Shown piece after piece: positions 22,301 through 33,435 of a stretch of DNA of 64,000 nt. Under the pieces are notes generated by a model that saw only the letters and a list, made by a program, of their open reading frames with translations, was not told the origin of the DNA and searched no databases. Numbering within the stretch: the first letter of the stretch is position 1; the number at the start of each line of letters is the position of its first letter. Source of the DNA: Thozetella sp. PMI_491 (taxonomy: Eukaryota > Ascomycota > Sordariomycetes > Chaetosphaeriales > Chaetosphaeriaceae); the NCBI GenBank assembly GCA_021432635.1, contig MU270108.1, positions 124,983 through 188,982 on the forward strand. The letters run 5' to 3'. The translations under genes were made by a program, and so were the position numbers.

Positions 22301-24088
22301 AAACCCAGGGACAGCCCGAGCTCCACCGTCGTCGCTTGGTTCATGCCCTCGAAATTGCTGGTGACTCTTCGCAACACAACCCCTTCGCCATCGCTTCCCC
22401 GCTCCCGATTTTCTCTGAAAAAATCACCCCCACTAAAAAAAGCCCGTCTTACCCCTGTCGCTCTCAGTCCTGCTTGGTCGGATCATGTCTTGAAATCCCA
22501 AGACATCATCGCCGCTCGATGACTGGGGTTATTAACGATTAGCCCGTCGGTACCGAGCCTCTTTGGGTCACGACGCGCTCGAGCGACCACCCGGAACTGG
22601 AACCAAACAGCAGTCCGGGATTGACCCCCTAAAAAAAAAAAAAAAGGGAAAAAGAGACCTATTCATCGCTCCGCGCTACCTTGGTCTACCCGGGTGTTGT
22701 GGGATTGTACTTACCCACCGACCCCTTGCTGTCTATACCCACATAGGGAGGAGGGGGAGGGCCCTTGACTGCTCGCTCGGCGGGGCACATATCCGGGCTT
22801 CTGTTCCCATTCCTTCTGGAAGATTGCTTGAACAAGTTAAGAAGGCACCATCAGCCCTGCTGCGTCCTCACATCCCACTTCATGCCCGAGAGTATGGATC
22901 GCGACCCCATGAGGGAAAAGAAGCGCTTCTCATCCTCGCGCTACCACGTCGTACGATTTCTCGACCACCCCCTCCCCAGGCGCGCTGGAAGGAGCCCTGC
23001 CCCAGCGACATATAAGTAAGCACACCGTCGACAGGCACCAGGGCAAGCCCAAAACGGCGCCAGCGCATCGCAACGACCCCGGTGCTCGCTCGACTAAACC
23101 GATCCGGTCTTCTCGCCATTCACTGCAGCACCAGCAAGGAACCCGCTAGCGAATAGGCTGTCTGCGACGCTGCACCCCCTCCGGTCTCCCTCAGCACACC
23201 ACAAACCCCCTCTCTTGGCTGGCCCGCATCGGAGCAAACCCCGGCTATAACTTACACACGCGACTCAGGGCCGCAACTTTGGGTTTGCCAGGGAGTTGGG
23301 CGGTGGAGATTCCTCAACGACGTAAAGGTGCAGGTATAACAGCAAGCGGACCTTCAGAATAGAGTTTGGCCGCCGCGAGATCCACATTCCACCGGCTAGT
23401 ACGCAGTAGCTTCCTGGACCGGCCCAAAGCTGACATTTGAGAGCCCTGACTCGGCGTCGGTGTCTGCCCTCACCCCAATAGAGGGTTGCTTATTCGGTAG
23501 CCCGCACCACGGTCCCCGTTCGAGCCTGTTCTGTTAGTGTAGCCAAGGCACCGAGCTAGTCGCTGGCAGCCCGACCCAGCGACTGGCTTCCGCTTCTTAA
23601 CCCCAAGGTCGCGCCGGCCGCCTGGGTTTGAGACTCTTCGAACGCGTGAGGAAGTCCCTTTCCCTCTTGAGGACTCTACCTCACCAGCCCGACCGCCGAG
23701 CTCCCATCCGCTACACGTCCCGCCACCGCCGTGGCCGCTAAGTATAAGCAGCAACAGGACACGACACCGTAGCCACGACGGAAACACACCGCACACGCTA
23801 GATCGACCGAGTCTTCGCGGTGGTGTCACGATATCTTTCTGACGGTCCTCGTGCAAGCGAACACCCCTTTCAAATTAAACGTCGCCTAGGTGTTCGGCCG
23901 AGCCGCTCCCCCCCAGAACCCCAGACCAGATCGCCCTGTCGGCGTTTTGGACGACCAGGGCTCGGGAGAGCAGAGAGATCCAGCAGAGAAGGATCCTCTC
24001 CTCGTCCCACCCAAGACCGCGTCTCCGCAACACACTGCATCGAAATCTTTCTTCAAACGGCAGAGCAGCCCAGCTACTCAGTGCCGGC
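19339..24088. other. 4.7-kb stretch without a recognisable protein gene
   Basis: The longest gene-free stretch of the window, between the phosphatase stop and the folliculin-like first exon. The largest ORF (21813-22364, plus) is arginine/serine-rich and looks like chance coding in GC-rich DNA. It has a (CAG)n-like tract near 20750-20775, an A15 run near 22632, and CT-rich tracts at 22090-22150. It likely holds a long promoter/leader of the folliculin-like gene and perhaps non-coding RNA. It is not AT-rich, so not RIP-degraded. I see no tRNA or transposon. Confidence 0.5.
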
Positions 24089-26113
24089 ATGACGTCGATT
24101 GTGAGTTGGCCCTCTGTTTCCTTCTAAAGAGTACCACTCGAGAATATGCCGTTTTGGTGGTAGAGAAGGAGCGAGAAGCTCAATCAAGAGTCGCCACACT
24201 CTTCCCCCCCTTTTGCCGCACACCGCCTGGGCGCATCACCCTTTGCCCCCCGTCCCCCCCCCACGTTGTCAAACCAGTTGCTCGGGAGCGGCTGGGGCCC
24301 GCGTCCACTGGCTGCAAGCTGCAAGCCTCTCTATTGCTGCGCTGGTGCCCCCCCTTCCCGTCCTCCAATTGACTGCCGTTTCAGTGAGATGGCACGAAGA
24401 ACCCCGGGCACCATCCGGGCCCCCGGGCATACCTGACCATCGTCATCTTACTCATTCCTTGTATCCCACCATTCAAATAATCTCGTCTTTGTGCCGTTTG
24501 GCTGTTCCCACCTTTCCCCTCCATCCTCTCCCCTGACCTCCTGGTCTTCCCCGCCGTCTCCCATCGCCATGTCTGTTCGATCCATAGACATGCTGCCCTA
24601 CTCTTCGTGTCGATGTTGATACCCGACAACTGCTATCCGGCTACCGCTATCCGGCTACCGCATCATGTCCGATCGATCCAACATGCTAATCTCCAATTTT
24701 CAGCTCTGTCTCGCCCACTACTGCGACCTCCATGGCCCGACCCCCTTGATGGTGACCGAGGGCCTACCTGTCCCTTGCGGCGCTTGTTACGATGATGACT
24801 CGTTCGCTGCCGACCGCCCTCGTACTAGTACCGCTACCTCCGGCACCCCCGCGATAACAGAAGCCTTGCGCCGCATGAACCTGACGACTGCCCAACGTAG
24901 CTCGTCCGTCCCGGCCTCGGAGATCGACGCCCAGACGCATCGCGCCGCTCTTCTCCGATCCTCAACTATGGCAGGCCCTGTGTCCGCCATCGAGACCCCA
25001 CCGCAGAGCCCCCGTCTGCAGCAGCCAGCAAGTGGCCAGCCGCAACTTAAGCCACGGCCTGAGTCGGGCTTCCGCAAGACCTACGACGACTATGTCACTC
25101 GGCGGGCGGCCGCATGCGACAACTGTGCCCTCACGCTCCCCCGGCGACAGGAGGACGGCACCACGGTTGGCATCGACTCGAGGCGAGACCGCGGTCCTAC
25201 GCTGCGAACCCGCGCCCCTTGCGCGCGTGTCTATGGGAGCCACGACGATGACGCCTCCCCTTCCGTCTCGCAAACCTCTTCATCAACGCCTTCAGACGAC
25301 GAAGGCCCTTCGCATCTACGGCCCTCACATCGGCGGACAGGAACCACAGTATCAACTGCGTCTCGTTCTAGCACCAGCTCTGTCGCTGCACATGTGCACT
25401 ATCTCGACTATACCTCGACCCATGAACCCATCGCGCCAAACTCATTCTCCATAGTGCGCGCCTCATGTCTGCGGACCCTTTCCTTCGAGACAACACCCCG
25501 TCCCACAGCCGCCAGCACGTCCGGGAGCACTGGCAGCACAGGCTCCACGCCGATAGCCTCTCCCAGCACTCCTGGTTTTGTCACCATGCAGAGCCCGGGT
25601 TCGACAAGCTCAGGCGGCCCCTTATTCTTTGGCGACCCCATGGCCGGCTACACCACAGCGTACATCTTCCGCATCCCCGACATGCATGCCCGCGGTCACA
25701 AGCGAGTGTACGCCTTTCTCGCGCTGAGCACCCACCGAGAGCGCCTGGCCATGAAGTCGTTCGGCTTTATTGCCAATGCTTTCCACGAGATGGCTGCCTG
25801 GATCCAAACCTTGGCCGAAGCTGAAGCCGAGCGCGCCATGTCTGATTCGGCGCAGAATAGTCCCATCGTGGCCGGCCCAGGTTATGGAAGCTTTGGTTCC
25901 CACCCCGAATCCGGGCCCGCTGCTGGCAGCAGCTTCTTGACGGGCGGCATGGGCGGCTTGTCTAGGCGACTCGGTGGTGGCTTTGGGAGCTCTGGCCCGA
26001 CTGTGAAGCAGCGTGGCTTGCCGGAGTTAGTCGGGTTGCCTGACTTTTTTATTCAGCTGCACACGCGTTTCGTCCGGCTGCTCCTAGAACTCGGCGTGGT
26101 TTTGAATTCATGA
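24089..26113 (+). CDS. LST7: Folliculin homologue (Lst7), spliced from a 4-codon first exon
   Basis: Longin/DENN-family protein. Lst7 with Lst4 acts at the vacuole as GAP for Gtr2 and so controls TORC1. Exon 1 is read as 24089-24100 (ATG ACG TCG ATT, donor GTGAGT) and exon 2 as 24704-26113, after a 603-nt intron ending CTAAT...CCAATTTTCAG. The product (473 aa) starts MTSILCLAHYCDLHGP, which aligns residue by residue with human folliculin MNAIVALCHFCELHGP. An unspliced reading from ATG 24665 would give 482 aa but replaces the conserved start with sequence that contains the branch site and acceptor. Other blocks: TEGLPVPCGAC; TYDDYVTRRAAACDNCALTLP; and the longin-core FRIPDMHARGHKRVYAFLALS followed by AFHEMAAWIQ. 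The middle is Ser/Thr-rich linker. The gene is convergent with RPT3. The family is clear; exon 1 needs transcript evidence. Confidence 0.85.
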
Positions 26114-27254
26114 GCCGGCCTATAGCTGGAACGCTTTGGATAGAAATATGGTACCATCGCCTCCAACCACTAGCATCTCAACCGACCTGGAGGGTAAAAA
26201 CAGCGGCACCATTACCCCCGATCACTTTGTGCTAGCTGTTCCGAAGCCCTGCCGCTCGTCGTCCAGAACAGCCGCTCAGAGATCAGGCCGCTGAGAACAT
26301 GCTGGTGGAGTAGCCGTCATGAATGCTACCCCTGGTTGTCCTTGGGCATTTCACCCCTACACGAAATGGGACGCAGTCAGGGGCAGTACACATTTGAAAC
26401 TAGAGCTTTTAGGTCATTGAAACTCTCGAGGTAGGAAGGGTTGCGCCTCATGCTTGGAGAGCGTTAGTGTTGGCATGCGGCACGCTGGGCGCTACATTTA
26501 TTACTATGTATTACTACATGGCACACACGGGCTGTGCTCCGAGGTTCGTGTCGTCGGAGGACTTGTTGGGCGTTCAAAGAGGGGAAGCGACTAGAGATGA
26601 TCTGCTTGGGTTTTGTATTTGCATGCTCGTCCGTGGCAGCACGCTACGGGCAAGAACGGGAGGAACAGAAGAGTCTAAGGGGTGAAGCAGCGACCACGGC
26701 TCGATTGTAACGATAGACAATGATGTTTAGACGGGGATGGGACTACATAGAGATACAAAGAAGGAATAGGGTGTAGAGGACAACCAATAGAAGGCACAAT
26801 TGCACACATGTCGTGCTCGCGGAAGACTTTTAGGCCAAACTCCGGTTGAGATTACTTGTCATGACACATTTGATATCACAACTGGGAATGTCTTCGCACG
26901 GTCCCCAGCTCCCAGCAGAGCTAGGCTTTCCGGACAAACAACTGGCGATTCACAAACTGGTTCTATGCCTCCAAGAGGTGCTCACGTAGGCAGGTAGATG
27001 ACGTGGCGGCGTGTACGTCACGACCTCGTCGATGTGCAAGAAATATACAGGCTCACAGTTTGTGCGCAAGTAACCTCTCTATGCTAGCTACTGTACAGTT
27101 GGCCCCAGTGAATGCCGAGAATCAGGGGCCATGTTCGCCTGCTAGGCTCTCTGGGAGGCCGTGTCCTCCTTACCTGGAGAAGCCCCTTTCCCCCACGCCT
27201 GTGCCTAGCTCGACGATGCCATCACTCTCTCACCCTTGCCGATGCGCCTCGCGC
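26114..27254. other. Intergenic between convergent LST7-like and RPT3
   Basis: 1.14 kb between two stop codons. Only short overlapping ORFs are present. I see no RNA gene or repeat. Confidence 0.5.
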
Positions 27255-28664
27255 TTATTTGTAGAAATCGAACTTATTCTCGTCGCTCGTGCCCTTTACC
27301 TGGCTGCTATAGGCATCTTCCAGGTCCGACTGGATGATATTGTAGCGGTTCTTCCGCACTGCCCGCAAGCCAGCCTCTTGCATGATAGCGGCTATCACAG
27401 CACCGCTCAGGGGATCGTTACGCACGATCAAACTGTCTAGGTCGACCTCAGGGGCGAGGCTCATCTTACCGGCAATAGTGGTGAAGATCAGGCGGCGCTC
27501 GCGTCGGTCGCGCAGACTAGGAAACTCGATTTTCCGGTCAAGGCGGCCAGGACGGAGCAAGGCGGGATCGAGGGTGTCGGCTCGGTTCGTGGCCATGATG
27601 ACCTTGACGTTGGCGGTTTGGTCGAAGCCGTCCATCTGGTTTAGTAGCTCGAGCAGGATACGCTGCACCTCACGGTCTGCGCCGGTCTGGGCATCAAAAC
27701 GCTTCGTAGCGATGGCGTCGATCTCGTCAATGAAGATGATGGCCGGGGCGTTCTCGCGTGCCATGCGGAACACGTCACGCACCATGCGGGGGCCTTCGCC
27801 GAGATATTTTTGCACGAACTCCGAGCCCACGACGCGAATAAAGTTTGCCGTCGTCGAGTTGGCCACAGCCTTGACCAGCATGGTCTTGCCCGTCCCCGGG
27901 GGGCCGTAGAGCAGCACGCCGCGGGGAGGGTCGATGCCGATTTGCTTGTAGAGGTCGAAGTGCGTTAGGGGCAGCTCGACAGCCTCGCGTATCTCCTGCT
28001 TTTGCATGTCCAGACCGCCGACGTCGGCATAGGCAACGTCGGGCTTCTCGTCGGCGCCGAGCATGGCGATGGACGAGTCCGCCTCGGGCGGGAGGATGTC
28101 GACGAGGGCGTTGGAGTGGCGATGGAGCGCGACTGAGGACGACGGCTTCAAGAGCTCTCGGTCGAGGGTGGAGAGGATCCGGACGACATAGTTGCTTCCT
28201 GTGCTCGATTGGACTATCCCAGTGCTAGATGGCGGTTAGCTTGGCAAGCGGCAGGGACGCGGGCGCCTGCGCGAGGCCGGCTTACTTCTGATCAATCGCC
28301 TCCATGAACTGGCCGATGACCAGGGGTACGCTTTGGATCCGTTTGATCTCCTCTTGGGCGCGGACGAGTTCACGCTTCAAGCTTCTGTCGTGGGAAGGTT
28401 GGTTAGCTAGGGGCTCTGGCCTGATGGGACGGTGCCCGGCGCCGGGGTGGATGGACTGGAAGGCTACCTCTGCTCGTCCTTGATGTACTCCTCCTGAAGC
28501 TGGATGTACTCTAGTTGCCTCTGGAGCTTCTTCAGCCCAGCATAGTCATCGCCGCCATCCGTGCTTGCACCCTCAAAGTTGTCGATGCTGGGGATGGTTG
28601 ACGGGGCCGACTTCTTGAGCAGCGAGACGTGGTTTGGGTGGTTCTCGACGAGGACGTCGCCCAT
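27255..28664 (-). CDS. RPT3: 26S proteasome regulatory ATPase RPT3 (subunit 6B)
   Basis: AAA+ ATPase of the 19S base that unfolds and translocates substrates into the 20S core. Exons 28468-28664, 28286-28384 and 27255-28224; introns 83 and 61 nt; 421 aa, the usual Rpt3 length. Start taken at ATG 28664 ([12 protein letters not shown]). An upstream in-frame ATG at 28727 would add 21 residues and is less likely. N-terminal coiled coil ([22 protein letters not shown]), then the OB region ([26 protein letters not shown]), Walker A GPPGTGKT (206-213), Walker B IIFIDEID (261-268), sensor [17 protein letters not shown] with arginine fingers, and a C-terminal HbYX motif (F-Y-K) that docks into the core particle. 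The junction [13 protein letters not shown] agrees with the family. No missing catalytic residue. Confidence 0.97.
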
Positions 28665-30096
28665 TTTGTTGGCTGTCGTCTGTTGTCCGCGGGAGCTTCG
28701 GGGGTTCGGTGCGGTTGGCTCAGGCAATCAATCGATCGCAGCGTCCGGACTAGGGTGGGAGGATGGTTATGGCGGTGAAAGGAAAGGGGTGTGGTGAGCG
28801 GTCGCCGGTGTTGCGGACGGAGGTCTGCGGTTTGGTAGAGGGTTTGGTTTGACGGGTTCAGGATGGAAGTTCTGCTCGCTTCTTTGGCTTCAAGGCGCGT
28901 GCAGCCGGGCCTGGCAGTCGTCGTACCCAGCTGCAGCCTTTGGGGGTTTCTTACAATTTGATTGGCCAACAAAGCCTCCCTTGGACAAGGCGAAATGGCC
29001 CGTGTCGGCAGTGGGATGCTACAGAGAATGGGTCCGAGCCGAAGCGGTGAACTGCGGGTGCTCGAGGGTATCTTTGTAGCAGCCCACAGACCCGGCTGAG
29101 GACTCAAGAGTCCGTCCGGGAACCCTCGGACAGGGGTCATTTCCCAACAGCTACTCTGCTCCATATGGGTTCTCCGCCGTCAGTCTCACTGGGCCCCGGT
29201 CCTCCTGCAGGGAAGTAATGCGGGAGCAATGTGATTGAAACTCCCCTTGGGGGCTTTCTCTCTCTGTTCCACTTTGGACACCTGAGAGCGAGAGCGAGAG
29301 CTCCAGTAAGTAAGGTACATACCTGCACTTACCTTGGGTATGTATGTGCCCGACTGGGCAAGGTACTGTATGTATTTCGTAGGTATTAGCTGCTTCTGTG
29401 TGCAGGGAAATGAGAAAGGCCCGAGGCACGGCCAGCCGTCTGCCTCCCCAAGGCTCTTGCCGTCCCTGATGCACTGAACACGACCATCCAATCTTATTGG
29501 CTCAGTGTGACATGCGATCCCGGCCGGCCGTGGGCCCCAGCCAGTGAGCAGCTGCACAGGCTTCTGGGATTGCCAGCCAGAACAGCGAGCGAGCACTGTC
29601 TTGCCTGTCTTTCCTGCGCCCACCTGCACTGTGCGAGCCTGTCCCGTCAGAGCAGTGCTGCCTCTGAACACCTCCACTCTGCTTGCCTCCCCTCCCCCAA
29701 CAAGGCACCAGCCCAGTGGCCGGCACTGTACCACTGACTGTACCTCTTAGCTCCCAGTCATACATACCTCATGTCACCAAGCTCCAACTTCCACCTCCTG
29801 ACTCTCGCCTTCCCTCTCTCTCCGACTGACCTCGTACAAAACTCCAGCCTGCCCGCTGCACTTGAAGCCTTCTGACTCCCCCGTCCCTTCGCCCTTGCGT
29901 CTCGGGTCTTTCTGCCTCTTTCGTCTCCCTCTCCACTGTCATCTCTTATCTCTTGGTCTAGATTCATGCTGTTCTCTGCCCTGTCAGCCCTGCAACTGAG
30001 CACTGCAGCAACATTTGGCTACCCCGATATCTGCCGATTGCCTTGTCCGCGATAGAGAGTCACAGTCGCTCAACCGTCCGCACAGAGATCGACACC
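28665..30096. promoter_or_regulatory. Divergent promoter region between RPT3 and a small conserved gene
   Basis: About 1.4 kb between opposite start codons. The right part (29,780-29,980) is strongly CT-rich on the plus strand, as in fungal leaders. I did not find a clear proteasome-associated control element (GGTGGCAAA) close to RPT3. Confidence 0.5.
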
Positions 30097-30746
30097 ATGT
30101 CTTCTTCGATCGCCATTCCCACCACTCCGGCCACTAATATGGAGATCGACCATCGCTGCCGCCATCAGACCGCCAAGGTCGCCGCGAGCTCATCGCCGTC
30201 GTCGTACTCCGGCTCGCCGAGTCCGAACACCCCCGAAACGGCCTCCAAGCCCACCCCCGGCTCGCGGTCGGCCCAGAAGCAAAAGATGCTGCACCAGCGA
30301 CGGCCAAGCCTCCTGAGTAAGTTGCCCTCTTTACCACGGTCTGCGTGGTCGGCCGTCGTTGCCGCCCTTTCCTGCCGTGGCGTGGTGGTGGAAACCCTGC
30401 TAATATGAGGCTACCTAGGCTCCGCGATCTCTAAGCAAGAGTCGACCACCATCAACATTTCTGACGACCCAGATGGTCCGCCGCGGCTTGTAAGTTGCCC
30501 TCGTCGGGGGCACTCCATCCCTTTCACGCAACCTTCTCTCATCGTCGTGGCCCCCCGTCCCAGAAGAGGCTAACCATGACGCCTCAGATTTCATACCTGT
30601 CCTCGAGCCAAGGTTTCGCCTGGAACCCGGAGATCTTCCTTCCTTCCTCGGTGGACTACGATTACGTGCCCTTGGAGAACCGCCACGAGCCGGTCCACGA
30701 GATCCTGCTGAGCGACGAGGAGATTAAGAAGATGCTTCCACAATGA
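30097..30746 (+). CDS. Small conserved fungal protein of unknown function
   Basis: 149 aa from exons 30097-30316, 30419-30489 and 30588-30746 (introns 102 and 98 nt; donors GTAAGT, acceptors CCTAG and CTCAG, with a CTAAC branch in intron 2). The N-terminal half is low-complexity Ser/Thr/Pro. The C-terminal half is compact: QKMLHQRRPSLLSSAISKQ, then STTINISDDPDGPPRLISYL, then GFAWNPEIFLPSSVDYDYVP, ending LSDEEIKKMLPQ. This order of short motifs gives me an impression of a conserved family in filamentous ascomycetes, but I cannot name it. No membrane segment or signal peptide. The two short internal exons both encode the motif-rich part, which argues that the gene model is real. Promoter shared with RPT3. 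Confidence 0.65.
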
Positions 30747-31999
30747 ACGATACCACACCACGCTTTCCTGTCCCCTGTCGATACCCTTATTTCACGAAGT
30801 ACACACACACACACACAAACGGCGCACTAGAACTGTTATTCTCACGAGAATCTGGTCTCACTTCTCACACACGGCGTTTTGGCACAACCCTCCGAATCCC
30901 CTCCCCCGCCTCCCTTCTCTCTCTTTATCTTGTCATTTGCTCCCGGCGAGGAAAGGGTTCTGGCCCAATATGGTCAATCGGTTTTGGACTTGGTTTGCTA
31001 CACCCAAGGGCGGCGTGGGTTGCCTGTGGTGGGTTGCGGCCTCGCCATGGGCTAGTCCTCATGGTTGTGGCACATATGCCGAGCGTCGGCTGACCCGGCG
31101 GTCCTGGGGAGTTCTGGTATCCTGTTGGAGCCCTCTGTTATTACTTACTAGTCTTGGATCCCGGCGTTGTTCTTGCTTCTCCCAGGCGACCAGGGAACGG
31201 GTAAGGGAAGTTCACAGGTCGTGGGACACATTGGCTGCCCCTCGTCCCTTCTGAGTCGTCCTCCTGCCCCCCTCTGTCAATCCCGCGCTTCTCAACACTG
31301 TACAATGAGACTTTGTCGTAGGGCTCTTGCCAATTCAAACACTCTCCGATTACGATGCCACGACCGGCGCGCAGATCTGATGCGTGACTACCTAATGGAG
31401 GACAAGGGAGGTCGGGTACCCATGCCCTCGAACTCCGCTCGGGACTGACTGACTGGCCCGCTTAGCATGCATGCCCGCCCCGTAGCGTCTCGCATCCGTC
31501 GCTGCAAGCAGATATGCACAGGGCCCGCAGCGGTGGCTGGTAATGCCCACGAGTGCTCTCCCACGTGTCTTATAGCACCAACTCCAGTTCATCCAGCGAA
31601 GCTTGCCTCATACAAACGTGGGTTGTGTGAGCGCGTTAGGATGAAACAGCCTGAGCCGGCGGCCTGTCTGGCGTCTGCTTAGACACGGATTCCTGGCTGG
31701 GAACGGCACAGACACACTGACAAGCGGGCCAGGGACTGACCCCGCCCCAAGACGACTGTGCCCCTCCATAGGCGATAACAAGCTGGGGGCTTTAGTGCCG
31801 CTGGCCGATAAGGCCAAGACCCACCCGATAACGAAGCCCCGGGGAAATAGACCCGGCAAATCACGCCTGGTTCGATGTAAACATGAACTTGGCGTAAATC
31901 CCCCCACACCATCGCGCATATCGAGGGGAAAAGAGGGAGAGCGAGGCCATCGCCCCAGCACCGAGGACAATAGTCCGGAGATACGTTCATTCGGGCACC
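30747..31999. other. Intergenic: 3' flank and MIS14 promoter
   Basis: 1.25 kb. A short (CA)n microsatellite lies at about 30801-30817. No gene seen. Confidence 0.5.
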
Positions 32000-32747
32000 A
32001 TGGAATCTGCTGCAGGGGTCGCTCACCGCAAAATCGAGCTCCAAGACCCCGAGGACTTGACGTTTCTGATCAACAATGTGCGGCGTGCCGCCGCCGACAG
32101 CATCAACGCGGCGTTCCCGCCCGTCGAAGGAGCCGAAGGCGAGGTGGACGAATTGCGCGTGCGGATAGAGGAGCTCGTGAACGAAGTATACCTTCCCCAA
32201 CGCGCTCCCCTGCCCCCTTTTTAGACTCGGCTGACTCTGCTCCTCTTAGTACATCGCCCGTACCTTCACCCTTGCGGCCCCCAACCTCGCCATCAACGGA
32301 ATGCCGGTCGACCCGGCGCCGTTCCTCAGCGGCGATGTGGAAGCTATGACCCCGGAAGAACACTTCGAAGCATTCGACGGACGGAAGCGGCAACGCGTCG
32401 AGGAGCTCGCCCGCGAGGAGGAGGACTTGCTGCGCGAGATCGCAGCTCTGAAGCGGCGCGTCCCCAAGAACACAGCTGACGCCTACGCCGAGAGCACCCG
32501 CGCCGGCGTGGCCGCCGATGCCGAGGCCGCCGACGTAGCCCGCGATCGCGTACGGGACGCCGCTTCTCAGCGAGCCATGCTGGGGAAGGATGGGCGGCAA
32601 GTCGGTCTGCCACGACAGGCGGAGGTGGAACGTGCGTTCGCGGACGCCGTTGCCACGTTGGAGAGGCTGAAAAGAGACATGCCGGCGACGGTAGCCAAAA
32701 TGGAGAGGGCCAGGGTTGCGGGCGAGTATGTCGTCACGGAGCGGTGA
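32000..32747 (+). CDS. MIS14: Kinetochore MIS12-complex subunit Mis14/Nsl1
   Basis: Subunit of the MIND/MIS12 complex that links centromeric chromatin to the Ndc80 complex. Exons 32000-32185 and 32250-32747, intron 64 nt, 227 aa. The N-terminal block KIELQDPEDLTFLINNVRRA and the junction-spanning EELVNEYIARTFTLAAPNLAING are the Mis14 signatures. After that comes a long heptad-type coiled coil (KRQRVEELAREEEDLLREIAALKRR, then RQAEVERAFADAVATLERLKRDM). Length fits fungal Mis14 (about 200-240 aa). ATG 32000 is followed by a normal start. Nuclear, at kinetochores. No odd features other than high alanine content. Confidence 0.85.
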
Positions 32748-33435
32748 GCCTTTGTGGGGGTGGGGGATTCCATATGGCAAAGAATACACGGGACAGGCGA
32801 CATTAGCCTGGGTAACTCTAAGGTCCAGTCAAGCTCGACGCTCAGGACAATGGCATGTTATAGGGGCGTGAGAACTTGGAGTTGGGCGCAAGGTATGCTC
32901 TTCTTGATACCAATACTGGACAAACTCGGGGAGTTTGCAAAGGCAACGGGAACAGGCGAATATATAAGGAGAGTGAAAAGGCGAAGTCCCCGGTCCCAAT
33001 GGTCTCTTTCTCTATATGCTTTAAGGATTACTAGGTGAACGCGATGTGGCCAAGATACCCCGATGCAATCTAAGCCCCCCTCTTCGCGGCACAGGGACTT
33101 GGAGCGGGAGCAACAGGCAAAGCGCATTGATCAATAGGCCCCGAGAAACTCGAGTTACATCCATCCTCCAGTGTATCTCATGTCTCCGGTTGTCGTTTAA
33201 CCCGGCTCCTAATCCAAAGCTCCTCTCTTTGATGTATGATGGGAATGACTACAGCATCATTGTCTCTTCCCTGCCACCTCCTCATATCTTGTTTTTTTTT
33301 TTCTTTATTTCCCCTTCCCCACTTCTCTTCTCTCTACCGACCCGAGCCGCTTCCCCGAGCCATTGTGTCTGCCACGGACCTGCTGTTCCCATATTGCGTC
33401 GTCCGGGTAGCGCCAATGGTGTGGAGAGGTCCGTC
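32748..33435. other. Intergenic between convergent MIS14 and SEC14
   Basis: 688 bp between stops. Contains a T-rich stretch (about 33291-33302) on the plus strand. No gene seen. Confidence 0.5.

Noticed and set aside
21813-22364. 183-codon ORF in the long gene-free region
   Set aside because: Low-complexity Ser/Arg content, no recognisable motif, no intron signals that extend it.
24665-24703. Folliculin start at ATG 24665 without an intron
   Set aside because: The first 13 residues are not folliculin-like and their DNA contains a branch site and TTTTCAG acceptor; the spliced alternative restores the conserved N-terminus.
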